NCBI GenBank assembly: GCA_016712985.1
Contig: JADJQA010000010.1
Span: 1 to 64,000 of the forward strand
DNA: 64,000 nucleotides
From: Sulfuritalea sp.
Lineage (GTDB): Bacteria; Pseudomonadota; Gammaproteobacteria; Burkholderiales; Rhodocyclaceae
Direction of reading: 5' to 3'
The notes beneath the pieces are model-generated. The model saw only the letters and a program-made list of their open reading frames with translations. It had not been told where the DNA came from and ran no database searches. Position numbers and translations under genes: made by a program. Positions 22,079 to 31,083 of the stretch are shown piece after piece (the first letter of the stretch is position 1; the number at the start of each line of letters is the position of its first letter).

Positions 22079-22525
22079 TCAATTCATTTCGTCCTGCCCG
22101 AGCAGCATCAGTTCCTGTATGGCCTTCGGCGTACCGGGCAATAGCGCTATGTCAATCGCCGTAAGGCCATCGAGCCGGGCGATTCCAATGTCGGCGCCGA
22201 CCGCCAGCAGCAGCTCCACCGGTCCGGTCTCGCCGTGGAGAATCGCCGTTATCAGCGGCGTATTGCCGTCCTCATCCTGTGCATCGATTTCACAGCCGGC
22301 GCTCACCAGCGTCGCCGCGATGCTGGCATGGCCGCCAGCGGCCGCTGCGTGCAGGGGCCGTTGCCGCTTCGGACCGAGAACTTCCAGGTGCGTACCGGCC
22401 TCGGTCATCACGCGCACCGCAGCGACGCAGCCAAGCCTGGCCGCCACGTACAGTGGCGGTCCCTCGCGCGCCAGCAACGCCTCGGTGAGGCTGGCATTGA
22501 CCCAGTCGGCCGGGCTGAGGTCCAT
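22079..22525 (-). CDS. Ankyrin-repeat protein
   Basis: 148 residues starting MDLSPADWVNASLTEALLAR. About four ankyrin repeats are visible, with GPPLYVAARLGCVAAVRVM, RPLHAAAAGGHASIAATLV, GNTPLITAILHGETGPVEL and LTAIDIALLPG. No signal peptide. It starts 14 bases after the dienelactone hydrolase stop in the same direction and has no clear ribosome site, so translation may be coupled to that gene. Binding partner unknown. Confidence 0.8.
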   Translation of the reverse strand: MDLSPADWVNASLTEALLAREGPPLYVAARLGCVAAVRVMTEAGTHLEVLGPKRQRPLHAAAAGGHASIAATLVSAGCEIDAQDEDGNTPLITAILHGETGPVELLLAVGADIGIARLDGLTAIDIALLPGTPKAIQELMLLGQDEMN

Positions 22526-22539
22526 CAGCGGCACTGAAG

Positions 22540-23208
22540 TCAGGCCAGGTGTTTGGCCAGAAAGGCGACACTCCGGTCCCAGGCCAGGCCGGCACAGGCG
22601 GCATCGTAGACCTCCCCGCGCCGCTCGTTGAAAAAGGCATGATCGGCATCGTAGCGGTGCAGTTCCGGCGTCGCGCCCCTGGCGCGCATCGCGGCTTCGA
22701 GCGCGTCGACCGCCGCCGGTGTGCACCAGTCGTCCATGTTGGCAAAGTGCCCCTGAAACGGCACGTGGATGTTGGCGGGATCGGCGAATTCGCGCGGCGG
22801 AATGCCGTAAAAGCACACACCCGCCGAAAGGTTCGGCACATGCACGGCGGCGGCGATGGTCAGCGCGCCGCCCATGCAGAAGCCCATCGCGGCGACCTTG
22901 CCGGCGCCCACGCCACGCAGGTAATCGACGGCACCGCGAATGTCCTGATGCGTGGCACCGGGGAAATCCAGGCCGTTCATCAAGTGGCTGGCCTCGTCGG
23001 CGTCCTGGGTCACGCGGCCCTTGAACAAATCGGGCGCCAAGGCAGTGAACCCGGCCCGCGCGAAACGGTCGGCGACTCCGCAAATCTGGTCGTTGAGCCC
23101 CCACCATTCCTGGATCACCACCACGCCGGGACGGCCCTGCCCGGCATTGGCAAGATAGCCGCGACAGGCGCTGCCGTCCGGCCGGTTGAATTCGATGATC
23201 TGTCCCAT
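22540..23208 (-). CDS. Dienelactone hydrolase family protein
   Basis: 222-residue alpha/beta hydrolase. The nucleophile is Cys 111 in GFCMGG, as in dienelactone hydrolases rather than Ser esterases. The acid and base residues fit the region FANMDDWCTPAA and His in YDADHAFFNE (about 192). IQEWWGLND (32-40) is the family's Glu-containing loop. ATG at 23208 has GAGGAGA upstream; the ORF upstream to 23316 is not used. True substrate unknown; family members hydrolyse dienelactones from chlorocatechols or other esters. Confidence 0.88.
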   Translation of the reverse strand: MGQIIEFNRPDGSACRGYLANAGQGRPGVVVIQEWWGLNDQICGVADRFARAGFTALAPDLFKGRVTQDADEASHLMNGLDFPGATHQDIRGAVDYLRGVGAGKVAAMGFCMGGALTIAAAVHVPNLSAGVCFYGIPPREFADPANIHVPFQGHFANMDDWCTPAAVDALEAAMRARGATPELHRYDADHAFFNERRGEVYDAACAGLAWDRSVAFLAKHLA

Positions 23209-23292
23209 GCTTGTCTCCTCTGCTGTTGACGAAACGCGAATGTAGGGAATGTACCGGATTTCAGTGCTCATCGACCAGCACCAGCCCTCTCG

Positions 23293-23298
23293 TATAAT
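23293..23298 (+). promoter_or_regulatory. Consensus -10 box (TATAAT) upstream of dapC
   Basis: A perfect TATAAT covers the ATG at 23297 that an automatic caller would pick as the dapC start. Transcription would begin near 23305, so the GTG at 23330 is the likely start. The -35 match 17 bases upstream is weak. Confidence 0.5.
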
Positions 23299-23329
23299 GC
23301 TTCCACTTCCGTTCATCGATCCAAACGCC

Positions 23330-24523
23330 GTGAATCCCGACCTCGCCCGCCTGCAGCCCTACCCCTTCGAAAAGCTGGGCCACCTGTTTGCCGGCGTGTC
23401 GCCACCGCCGACTCTTGGCGAGATCAAGCTGTCGATTGGCGAGCCGCGGCACGAGACGCCGCCATTCATCCAGCGCGCGCTGGAGAACAACGTCGCGGGA
23501 CTTGCCAATTATCCAAGCACCCAGGGCTCGGATGCCCTGCGCGAGGCCATTGCCAAGTGGATTGCGCGCCGCCATGGGGTGCCCACGCCGGATGCAGTAA
23601 CGCAGGTGCTGCCGGTCAACGGCTCGCGCGAAGCCCTGTTCGCCTTCGCCCAGACCGTCATCGACCGTGTCAAGGGCCGCGCCAGGGTGGTCTGTCCCAA
23701 TCCCTTCTACCAAATCTATGAAGGCGCCGCGTTGCTCGCCGGCGCGCAACTGGTGTTCCTCAACAGCCTGCCGGAACACCGGTTTGAACTGGACTGGGAA
23801 TCGCTCCCCGAAGAAACCTGGTGCGATGTGCAACTGGTGTATGTCTGCTCTCCCGCCAACCCGACCGGCAAGATCATGGACCTGGCTTCGTGGCAGGCCT
23901 TGTTCGCACTTTCCGACCGCCACAAGTTTGTCATTGCCTCCGACGAGTGTTATTCGGAGATTTATTTCGACGAAGCCTCGCCGCCGCTGGGCGGCCTTGC
24001 CGCCGCCGCGCAGTTGGGACGCAGCGATTACCCGAACCTGGTGACCTTCTCCAGCCTGTCCAAGCGCTCCAACGTGCCGGGCCTGCGCTCGGGTTTCGTC
24101 GCAGGCGATGCCGCCCTGCTAAAAAAATTCCTGCTCTACCGCACCTACCACGGCAGTGCGATGAATCCGGCGGTTCAGGCGGCCAGCATCGCGGCGTGGA
24201 ACGACGAGGCCCACGTCCGCGACAATCGCCGCATGTATGCCGAGAAGTTTCACGAAGTCACCCCGCTGATCGCCCGCCACCTCGATTGCCGGGTGCCGGA
24301 TGCCGGCTTCTACCTCTGGGCCAAAACACCAATCGCGGACACCGATTTCGCCCGCGAACTGTTTCGCCAGAGGAATGTGGTTGTGCTGCCCGGCAGCTAT
24401 CTCGCGCGTGAATCCGCGGGTGTCAATCCGGGCGCAAATTTCGTCCGCATAGCCCTGGTCGCGGCGCACGAGGAATGCCTTGAAGCGGCGCGCCGGATCA
24501 ACGATTTCTGCCTCTCTCTCTGA
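23330..24523 (+). CDS. dapC: N-succinyldiaminopimelate aminotransferase DapC
   Basis: PLP-dependent class I/II aminotransferase of lysine and diaminopimelate synthesis: N-succinyl-2-amino-6-ketopimelate plus glutamate to N-succinyl-LL-diaminopimelate. 397 residues from GTG (MNPDLARLQPYPFEKL). The cofactor lysine is in FSSLSKRSNVPGLRSGF (about 245), with SPANPTGKIM and SDECYSEIYFDE for PLP contacts. First gene of a plus-strand group with dapD, pilU, dapE and prmB; dapD begins 11 bases after the stop. Confidence 0.9.
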   Translation: MNPDLARLQPYPFEKLGHLFAGVSPPPTLGEIKLSIGEPRHETPPFIQRALENNVAGLANYPSTQGSDALREAIAKWIARRHGVPTPDAVTQVLPVNGSREALFAFAQTVIDRVKGRARVVCPNPFYQIYEGAALLAGAQLVFLNSLPEHRFELDWESLPEETWCDVQLVYVCSPANPTGKIMDLASWQALFALSDRHKFVIASDECYSEIYFDEASPPLGGLAAAAQLGRSDYPNLVTFSSLSKRSNVPGLRSGFVAGDAALLKKFLLYRTYHGSAMNPAVQAASIAAWNDEAHVRDNRRMYAEKFHEVTPLIARHLDCRVPDAGFYLWAKTPIADTDFARELFRQRNVVVLPGSYLARESAGVNPGANFVRIALVAAHEECLEAARRINDFCLSL

Positions 24524-24534
24524 AAGAAACCACC

Positions 24535-25353
24535 ATGCATGAACTCCAGCAGATCATCGAACAGGCGTGGGAAGACCGCGCCAACCTGAGTCCCGGCGCG
24601 GCTCCGGCGCGTATTGGCGACGCCGTCGCGCATGTGCTGGACGAACTCGATCGCGGCACGCTGCGCGTCGCCGAAAAAATCGACAGCCAATGGACAACGC
24701 ATCAGTGGATCAAGAAGGCAGTGTTGTTGTCCTTCCGTCTCGAAGACAATGTGCTGATGGATGGCGGCTCGATGCGCTACTTCGACAAGGTGCCGAACAA
24801 GTTCGCGCACTACGACACGCACCGCTTCCAGCAAGGCGGTTTCCGCGTGGTGCCACCCGCCGTCGCCCGGCGCGGCAGCTTCATCGCAAAGAACGTGGTG
24901 CTGATGCCCAGTTTCGTCAATATCGGCGCTTATGTCGACGAAGGCTCGATGGTCGACGCCTGGGCCACCGTGGGCTCCTGCGCGCAGATCGGCAAGAACG
25001 TGCATCTGTCGGGTGGCGTCGGCATCGGCGGCGTGCTAGAACCCTTGCAAGCCAACCCGACCATCATCGGCGACAACTGCTTCATCGGCGCCCGCTCCGA
25101 AGTCGTCGAAGGCGTCATCGTCGAAGACAACTGCGTGATCTCGATGGGTGTCTACATCGGCCAGAGCACCAAGATCTACGATCGCGTCGCGGGCGAAGTG
25201 ATCTACGGCCGCATTCCGGAAGGCTCGGTGGTGGTCGCCGGTAAACTCCCCTCCGCGGACGGCAAGTACAGCCTCTACGGCGCCGTCATCGTCAAGCGGG
25301 TGGATGCCAAGACGCGGGCAAAGACCGCGATCAATGAACTGCTGAGGGACTGA
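24535..25353 (+). CDS. dapD: Tetrahydrodipicolinate N-succinyltransferase DapD
   Basis: Transfers succinyl from succinyl-CoA to tetrahydrodipicolinate, the step before DapC. 272 residues, normal length. The N-terminal helical domain precedes hexapeptide repeats forming a left-handed beta helix, for example SFVNIGAYVDEGSMVDAWAT, NVHLSGGVGIGGVLEPLQA and NPTIIGDNCFIGARSEVVEG. C-terminus KTRAKTAINELLRD. Intact; 14 bases precede the next start. Confidence 0.95.
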   Translation: MHELQQIIEQAWEDRANLSPGAAPARIGDAVAHVLDELDRGTLRVAEKIDSQWTTHQWIKKAVLLSFRLEDNVLMDGGSMRYFDKVPNKFAHYDTHRFQQGGFRVVPPAVARRGSFIAKNVVLMPSFVNIGAYVDEGSMVDAWATVGSCAQIGKNVHLSGGVGIGGVLEPLQANPTIIGDNCFIGARSEVVEGVIVEDNCVISMGVYIGQSTKIYDRVAGEVIYGRIPEGSVVVAGKLPSADGKYSLYGAVIVKRVDAKTRAKTAINELLRD

Positions 25354-25367
25354 AGGAGGATCGCACC

Positions 25368-26544
25368 ATGGGCACGATGGACAGGCTGTTCCGGCTGATG
25401 GCCGAGAAAAAGGCGACCGACCTGTTTCTTTCCGTCGGCGCGCCGATCACCATCAAGATCAACGGCAATGCGGTGCCGGTCAACTCAACCATCCTCGACA
25501 TGGCCACGGTGCGCAGCCTGCTCGGCGAAATCCTGAGCCCGGAACAACTCGAAGACTTCGAACGCGAGAAGGAGCTGCAAACCCGCGCCGTGGCGCGCGA
25601 CATCGGCGTCTATCGCCTGTCCTGTTTCTTCCAGCGCGGTACGCCGGCGATGGTGGCGCGCTACATTCCCGTGGACATTCCCAGGTTCGATTCCCTCGGC
25701 CTGCCGCCAATCCTCAAGGAAGTGATCATGGAAAAGCGCGGCCTGGTACTGATGGTCGGCGCCACCGGTTCGGGCAAGTCGACCACGCTGACGTCGATGA
25801 TCGACCACCGCAACGAAAACGTCTCGGGCCACATCCTGACGCTGGAAGACCCGCTGGAGTTCCTTTTCAAGAACAAGAAGTCCATTGTCAATCAGCGCGA
25901 GGTCGGCACGGACACCAAGGCCTTCCAGATCGCCTTGAAGAATGCCCTGCGCCAGGCGCCGGACGTGATCTTCATTGGTGAAATTCGCGACAAGGACACC
26001 ATGGGCCAAGCCATTGCCTACGCCCAGTCCGGGCACCTGTGCATGGCCACGCTGCATGCCAACAACAGCTACCACGCGATGAGCCGGATCATCACTTTCT
26101 ATCCTCTCGAAAACCGTCCCGCCCTGCTGGCAGACCTCGCCGTGACGCTCAAATGCGTAATCTCCCAGCGCCTGGTCAAGACGCCCAGCGGCGGCCGCGT
26201 CGCCGCGGTGGAGGTGTTGATGAACTCGCGCCACATCGCCGAACTGATAGAAAAAGGCGACCTCAACGAAATCAAGGACGCCATGGAAAACAGCATGGTG
26301 CCCGGCAGCCAGACATTCGAGCAGGCGCTGTTCGAACTCTACAAGAACGACACCATCACGCTCGAAGAAGCGTTGGCCAGCGCGGATTCGGCCAACAACC
26401 TGCAGCAGGTGATAAACAATGCGGTAGCGGCAGCGGCGTCGGAGGAAGGTTCCAGCGAACCGGTCAAGTCCGACACCGGCACGGCTACCAGATCCGTCGC
26501 GCCGGGATCCTTCAGCGAGTTCCACCCTGAAGATGGACAATTGA
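25368..26544 (+). pseudogene. pilU: Type IV pilus retraction ATPase PilU, probable one-base insertion at its end
   Basis: Hexameric ATPase that assists PilT in pilus retraction. Family features: GTPAMVARYIPVDIPRF, Walker A GATGSGKST (131-139), Asp box ILTLEDPLEFLF, Walker B DVIFIGEIRDKDTM and His box GHLCMATLHANNSY. AAGGAGG precedes the ATG. In the sequence as given the frame runs without a stop into DapE (767 codons to 27671). Removing one C at 26522-26523 would give the end FSEFTLKMDN and a TGA at 26542-26544 overlapping the dapE ATG, which fits PilU family ends. I call the fusion an artefact. Confidence 0.85.
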
Positions 26545-27671
26545 TGCCTGTGCTGGAGCGAGCGCGGGCACTGATTGCCCGCCCCTCGATCACTCCAGGG
26601 GATGCCGGCTGTCTCGACCTGATTGCGTCCTGGCTGGTTCCGCTGGGTTTTCTCATCGAACGCCTGGATGTTGGCGGCGTCTCCAACCTCTGGGCACGAC
26701 GCGGCACCGGCGGCCGGCTGATCTGTTTTGCCGGCCATACCGACGTGGTACCGACGGGCCCGCTGGAGCACTGGACTTCTCCCCCATTCGAACCGACCCT
26801 GCGCGACGGCTACCTTTACGGCCGCGGGGCGGCCGACATGAAAAGCTCGATCGCCGCCTGCGTCGTTGCCATGGAACGCCTGGTCGCTCGGCACCCCGCC
26901 AGCGCCGACACACTCGCGCTGCTGCTCACCTCGGACGAGGAAGGCGACGCAGTGGACGGTACCGTTCGCGTCGTGGAAGCGCTACGGGCGCGCAAGGCAA
27001 GCATCGACTTCTGCATTGTCGGCGAGCCAACTTGCGTGGCTCGCCTCGGTGACACGATGAAGAATGGGCGTCGCGGTTCGCTCTCCGCGAAACTCGTCAT
27101 CAGGGGTGTTCAAGGGCATGTCGCGTATCCGCATCTGGCGCGCAACCCTGTGCATCTGGCGGCCCCGGCGCTGGCGGAACTGGCCGCCACGACATGGGAT
27201 GCCGGCAACGAATTTTTTCCGCCGACCAGTTTCCAGATCTCCAACGCCCATGCCGGGACGGGGGCCGGCAATGTCGTGCCGGGAAGCTTCGATCTGATGT
27301 TCAACTTCCGCTTCTCGACCGCCAGCACGGTCGAAGGCTTGCAATCGCGGGTACACGCGCTGCTCGATCGCCACCGGCTCGAATATGACATCTGCTGGAC
27401 CCTCGGCGCGAAGCCGTATCTGACGCCGCGTGGCGATCTGGGCGCCGCGCTGACGGACGCCATCGCCACCGAAGTCGGCGTTTCAGTGGAAATGACGACT
27501 ACCGGCGGAACATCCGACGGCCGCTTCATCGCGGAAATCTGCCCGCAACTGGTGGAGTTCGGCCCGGTCAACGCCAGCATTCACCAGGTGGACGAACGCA
27601 TTGCCGTAGCCGATCTCGAACCGCTGGCGCGCATCTACGAACTGACCTTCGACCGGCTCATGTCAATTTGA
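26544..27671 (+). CDS. dapE: Succinyl-diaminopimelate desuccinylase DapE
   Basis: Di-zinc M20 peptidase that cleaves N-succinyl-LL-diaminopimelate to succinate and LL-diaminopimelate. 375 residues from MPVLERARALIARPSITP. Zinc and catalytic motifs: FAGHTDVVPTGP (His about 67), RGAADMKSSIAA, LLTSDEEGDAVDGT, and the late His in NASIHQVDERI. The ATG overlaps the corrected pilU stop (TGATG). Its stop overlaps the prmB start. Third enzyme of the succinylase branch in this cluster. Confidence 0.93.
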   Translation: MPVLERARALIARPSITPGDAGCLDLIASWLVPLGFLIERLDVGGVSNLWARRGTGGRLICFAGHTDVVPTGPLEHWTSPPFEPTLRDGYLYGRGAADMKSSIAACVVAMERLVARHPASADTLALLLTSDEEGDAVDGTVRVVEALRARKASIDFCIVGEPTCVARLGDTMKNGRRGSLSAKLVIRGVQGHVAYPHLARNPVHLAAPALAELAATTWDAGNEFFPPTSFQISNAHAGTGAGNVVPGSFDLMFNFRFSTASTVEGLQSRVHALLDRHRLEYDICWTLGAKPYLTPRGDLGAALTDAIATEVGVSVEMTTTGGTSDGRFIAEICPQLVEFGPVNASIHQVDERIAVADLEPLARIYELTFDRLMSI

Positions 27672-28582
27672 TCGATAGCACCACCGACGAACTGCATACC
27701 GTGCGCGACTGGCTGCGCTGGGCGGTCAGCCGCTTCAACGAGACGGGGCTGTCCTATGGCCACGGCACGGAGAACGCCTGGGACGAGGCCATCTGGCTGA
27801 TCCTCGCCACGCTGCATCTGCCAAGAGACACCCTCGAGCCCTGGCTCGACGCGCGCCTGACGAAGAGCGAACGCCTCACATTGCTGGACAAGCTCCAGCA
27901 GCGCGTGGTGCACCGCCTGCCCACCGCCTACCTGGTGCAGGAAGCCTGGCTCGGACCCTACCGCTTCTACGTGGACCAGCGCGTCATCGTGCCGCGCTCG
28001 TATTTCGCCGAACTCCTGGAAAATGGCCTCGCCCCCTGGATCGACGATGCGGAAACCGTCGGCACCGCACTCGACCTGTGCACCGGCTCGGCTTGCCTGG
28101 CGATCCTGATGGCGCACGCCTTCCCCAACGCCACGGTCGATGCAATCGACATCTCCGCCGACGCCCTGGCCGTGGCACGCCGCAACATCGCCGATTACCA
28201 GCTTGGCGATCGCGTGCAGGCGATCGAGTCCGACCTGTTCGCGGCGGTCAAGGGCAGGCGCTACGACCTCATCCTCGGCAACCCGCCCTACGTCACCACT
28301 GAAGCGATGGAAGCCCTGCCACCCGAGTACCGGCACGAACCGGCCTTGGCACTGGCCGCGGGCGCCGACGGTCTGGACGTGGTGCGGCGCATCCTCGCCG
28401 AGGCGCGCGAACACCTGAATCCCGGCGGTCTGCTGGCCATCGAGGTCGGACACAACCAGGAACTCGTCGCGGCGGCCTTTCCCAAGCTGCCCATGATCTG
28501 GCTCGATACCGAGCATGCCGAGGGCAAGATCTTTCTGGTCATGCGCGACGACCTGCCAGCGGCCGGCAAAACTACTGCCTGA
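27668..28582 (+). CDS. prmB: Ribosomal protein L3 glutamine methyltransferase PrmB
   Basis: SAM-dependent N5-glutamine methyltransferase of ribosomal protein L3. 304 residues from a TTG start that overlaps the dapE stop (TTGA); an alternative GTG lies at about 27701. Motifs: TALDLCTGSACLAILMAHAF for SAM binding and the catalytic LILGNPPYVT (about 201-210). PrmB, rather than PrmC, is supported by length and the N-terminal helical region VRDWLRWAVSRFNETGLSYG. Confidence 0.9.
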   Translation: MIDSTTDELHTVRDWLRWAVSRFNETGLSYGHGTENAWDEAIWLILATLHLPRDTLEPWLDARLTKSERLTLLDKLQQRVVHRLPTAYLVQEAWLGPYRFYVDQRVIVPRSYFAELLENGLAPWIDDAETVGTALDLCTGSACLAILMAHAFPNATVDAIDISADALAVARRNIADYQLGDRVQAIESDLFAAVKGRRYDLILGNPPYVTTEAMEALPPEYRHEPALALAAGADGLDVVRRILAEAREHLNPGGLLAIEVGHNQELVAAAFPKLPMIWLDTEHAEGKIFLVMRDDLPAAGKTTA

Positions 28583-28682
28583 TTTCAGCCAAAGCGGCGG
28601 AAGGCCCGTCGCCGGCGCCTCCCGTCAGCGCATCGACGTCACGGGGCGACAAGTCCCCGTTGTTCAGCAACTTCCGCCAGGC

Positions 28683-29165
28683 TCAGTGATGATGCCCGTG
28701 CGCGCCATGAACATGGCCGTGGGTGATTTCTTCCCTGGTCGCGGCGCGCACACCGGTCACGGTGCAGGAGAACAGCAGGGCGATGCCGGCCAGCGGATGG
28801 TTGCCATCAACCACAACCTTGTCGTCCGCGATATCGGTGATGGTGAACAGTGTGTCGTCATCCTCGCCACCCTCGCTGCCGCGCTCGAACTGCATGCCAA
28901 CCTCGATATCTTCGGGAAACAACTGGCGCGCCTCGACGGCGACGAGTTCCGCGTCGTATTCGCCAAACGCATCTTCGGGTTCCAGCTTCACTTCCAGGGC
29001 ATCGCCCACGGCCTTGCCCTGAAGTTCTTCTTCGATCCGGTCGAATATGCCCCCATAGCCGCCATGCAGATAGACCAGCGGCGCCGCGCCGTCATCAACG
29101 GCGTCGCCGTCGCTGTCCTTGACGCTGTACTTGAGGGTAACGACGGTGTTTCTAGCGATGAGCAT
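28683..29165 (-). CDS. slyD: FKBP-type peptidyl-prolyl isomerase SlyD
   Basis: 160 residues from MLIARNTVVTLKYSVKDSDG. FKBP domain with YLHGGYGGIFDRIEEELQG and an inserted-flap chaperone domain (FPEDIEVGMQFERGSEGG), ending in a metal-binding His-rich tail THGHVHGAHGHHH. SlyD assists folding and delivers nickel. Start chosen at family N-terminus; upstream open frame belongs to the bcp overlap. Its start lies 14 bases inside bcp. Confidence 0.9.
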   Translation of the reverse strand: MLIARNTVVTLKYSVKDSDGDAVDDGAAPLVYLHGGYGGIFDRIEEELQGKAVGDALEVKLEPEDAFGEYDAELVAVEARQLFPEDIEVGMQFERGSEGGEDDDTLFTITDIADDKVVVDGNHPLAGIALLFSCTVTGVRAATREEITHGHVHGAHGHHH

Positions 29166-29646
29166 GTGGCTTTCCCTTGCCGTTGAGGCCTTTGACCAGT
29201 TGATAGACCTCGGCGGCATGCCCTTTCGGATGCACATCGTAGAGGGCGTGACGAACGATGCCTTGCTTGTCGACAACGAACGTCGAGCGTATTACACAGA
29301 GCTTCTTGTGGCCGTCCCGCTCGCGAAACTGGGACACGCCGAACTTGCGACACACTTCGCCTTCCTGATCCGACAGCAACCGCACCGAAAGGCCGTGCTT
29401 GTCGCGAAAATCCGCGTGCGACAGGCAATCGTCGCGCGAAACGCCGAGAATCACACAATCGTACTTGGCGAATTCGCCCTCGTGATCCGAGAAATCGGCT
29501 GCCTCCAGCGTGCAGTAGGGCGTGCCGTCGCGCGGATAGAAGAACAGCACCGCATTCTGACGGCCGCGCAGCGAAGCAAAATCGAACCACTCCATGTCGG
29601 CGTCGGGCAACGAAAACTCCGGCGCTTTTTCTCCTTGATGCAGCAC
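29152..29646 (-). CDS. bcp: Thioredoxin-dependent peroxiredoxin, Bcp/PrxQ type
   Basis: 164 residues, cytoplasmic. Reduces hydroperoxides through the peroxidatic Cys 45 in FYPRDGTPYCTLEAADF; the usual TPGCT motif here has Tyr in place of Gly, a small deviation beside the active site. Downstream LGVSRDDCLSHADFRDKHGL and FVVDKQGIVRH are family typical. Overlaps slyD by 14 bases. Confidence 0.9.
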   Translation of the reverse strand: MLHQGEKAPEFSLPDADMEWFDFASLRGRQNAVLFFYPRDGTPYCTLEAADFSDHEGEFAKYDCVILGVSRDDCLSHADFRDKHGLSVRLLSDQEGEVCRKFGVSQFRERDGHKKLCVIRSTFVVDKQGIVRHALYDVHPKGHAAEVYQLVKGLNGKGKPHAHR

Positions 29647-29703
29647 TCGGTTCTCCTTCTGCGGCGAACTCGGTTCATTCTAACCGAGTCTGCCGGGAAG
29701 GAA

Positions 29704-30864
29704 TCAAGTCCCGCCGTCCCCCCCGTTGCCCACCTCGTCACTCACCAGAGAATCCTCGTGCCAGTGCGGGCTGGCGAGGTATTCCAGCGACCGCATCTCG
29801 ATCAGGCGGCTGACGGTGCGCTTGAATTCGCCGGCTTGCAGGCCTCGCGTGTAAAGTTGTTCCGCCGAACAGGCCGCGCCGATGATCAGCTTGACGCGGT
29901 GATCGTAGAGCACATCGACCAGCCAGGTGAAGCGACGCGCTTCGCCGGGCATGTCGGCGCCCATCTTCGGGACTCGGGAAAGGAAGAAGGTGTGATGGCA
30001 GTTGGCCAGCCAGAGATAGTCGTTCTGCGAGCGCGGGGGGCCGCACAGCGTGTCGAAATCGAACCAGACCACGCCGGGCGCACAGCGCACGGCCGGTATC
30101 AGCCGGCCAAGCACTTCCACGTCCTGGCTTTGTCCCGCACCGCCGGCGATCTTCTGGAACGTGCGCTCGATTTCCGCGTCGGCCTTCACCTCGTCGCCCG
30201 CTATAAAGACCTGGGCCTGCTTCAGGGTCCGCAGGCGATAGTCGATGCCGGCATCGATTTCAATCACATCGAATTTCTGTTCAAGCAGCGCAATGGTCGG
30301 CAGGAACAGCTCGCGCTGCAGGCCGTGCGGATACAGGCCCTGCGGCGGATAGTTGGAGGTGATGCAGAACACCACGCCAGCATAGAACAGGGCCTGCATC
30401 AGGCGGCCCAGCATCATCGCGTCGGCTATGTCAGAGACGTGAAATTCGTCGAAACACATCAGGCGCGTCGCCTTGGCGATGTTTGCCGCCACCTTCGCGA
30501 GCGGATCTGCTTCGCGCCGATGCGCCCGCAATGACTCGTGAATTTCGTTCATGAAGGCGTGGAAATGTACGCGGCGCTTGCGCTGGAAAGGTACCGCCGC
30601 GAAAAAGCAATCCATCAGGAAGCTCTTGCCGCGCCCGACGCCGCCCCAGAACCACACACTGCGCGGCAGTTCGGGATGGACCAGGAGCTTTCTGAGCTTG
30701 CTGCGCCGCGCCGCCTTCAGCGCCAGCAGATTGTCATAGAACTTCTGCAGGCGCCGGGCTGCCAACAGTTGCGCCGGATCGGCCTCGATGCCGCGCGCGG
30801 ACAGCGCGGCATTGAAGCCCTCGATCATGCCGTCCTTGGGGACCTTGAGAATCTTGTGCGGCAT
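29704..30864 (-). CDS. zapE: Cell division AFG1-like ATPase ZapE
   Basis: 386 residues from MPHKILKVPKDGMIEGFNAA (GAGGTGG upstream); the longer frame to 31014 is rejected. Walker A FWGGVGRGKSFLMD (72-85), Walker B RLMCFDEFHVSDIADAMMLG and sensor-like TSNYPPQGLY define the AFG1 family. ZapE associates with the Z ring and is needed for division under low oxygen in E. coli. Often next to lpd/odh genes in betaproteobacteria, as here. Confidence 0.92.
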   Translation of the reverse strand: MPHKILKVPKDGMIEGFNAALSARGIEADPAQLLAARRLQKFYDNLLALKAARRSKLRKLLVHPELPRSVWFWGGVGRGKSFLMDCFFAAVPFQRKRRVHFHAFMNEIHESLRAHRREADPLAKVAANIAKATRLMCFDEFHVSDIADAMMLGRLMQALFYAGVVFCITSNYPPQGLYPHGLQRELFLPTIALLEQKFDVIEIDAGIDYRLRTLKQAQVFIAGDEVKADAEIERTFQKIAGGAGQSQDVEVLGRLIPAVRCAPGVVWFDFDTLCGPPRSQNDYLWLANCHHTFFLSRVPKMGADMPGEARRFTWLVDVLYDHRVKLIIGAACSAEQLYTRGLQAGEFKRTVSRLIEMRSLEYLASPHWHEDSLVSDEVGNGGDGGT

Positions 30865-31020
30865 TGGACATCCACCTCGGGAACACGGGGAGCCATTGGC
30901 ATTACACCAGTCGGTCCCGCGCGGCCTCCCCATGATCCCCGGTGTGAATCCTCCTCTCTCAACGTGAAATAACACGTCCGGAGCGACCGGTGATAGTCGA
31001 GCGCAGCGAGCCAATCAAAA

Positions 31021-31053
31021 GCCTCCCCGCGAGGGGAGGATGGGAGGGGCGGG
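31021..31053. repeat. GC-rich hairpin, CTCCCC...GGGGAG type
   Basis: CTCCCCGCGAGGGGAG with adjoining GATGGGAGGGG sits between zapE and lpd. A sequence of the same style (CTCCCC and GGGAGGGG motifs) occurs at about 52070-52190 before moaA. Likely an intergenic palindromic element or terminator-like stem. Confidence 0.45.
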
Positions 31054-31083
31054 CCTTCAATTCGCCTTTCGCGTGTTTCATCA

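Noticed and set aside
25368..27671. A true bifunctional PilU-DapE protein
   Set aside because: One extra C explains the missing stop and restores both a family-like PilU end and a TGATG overlap with dapE.
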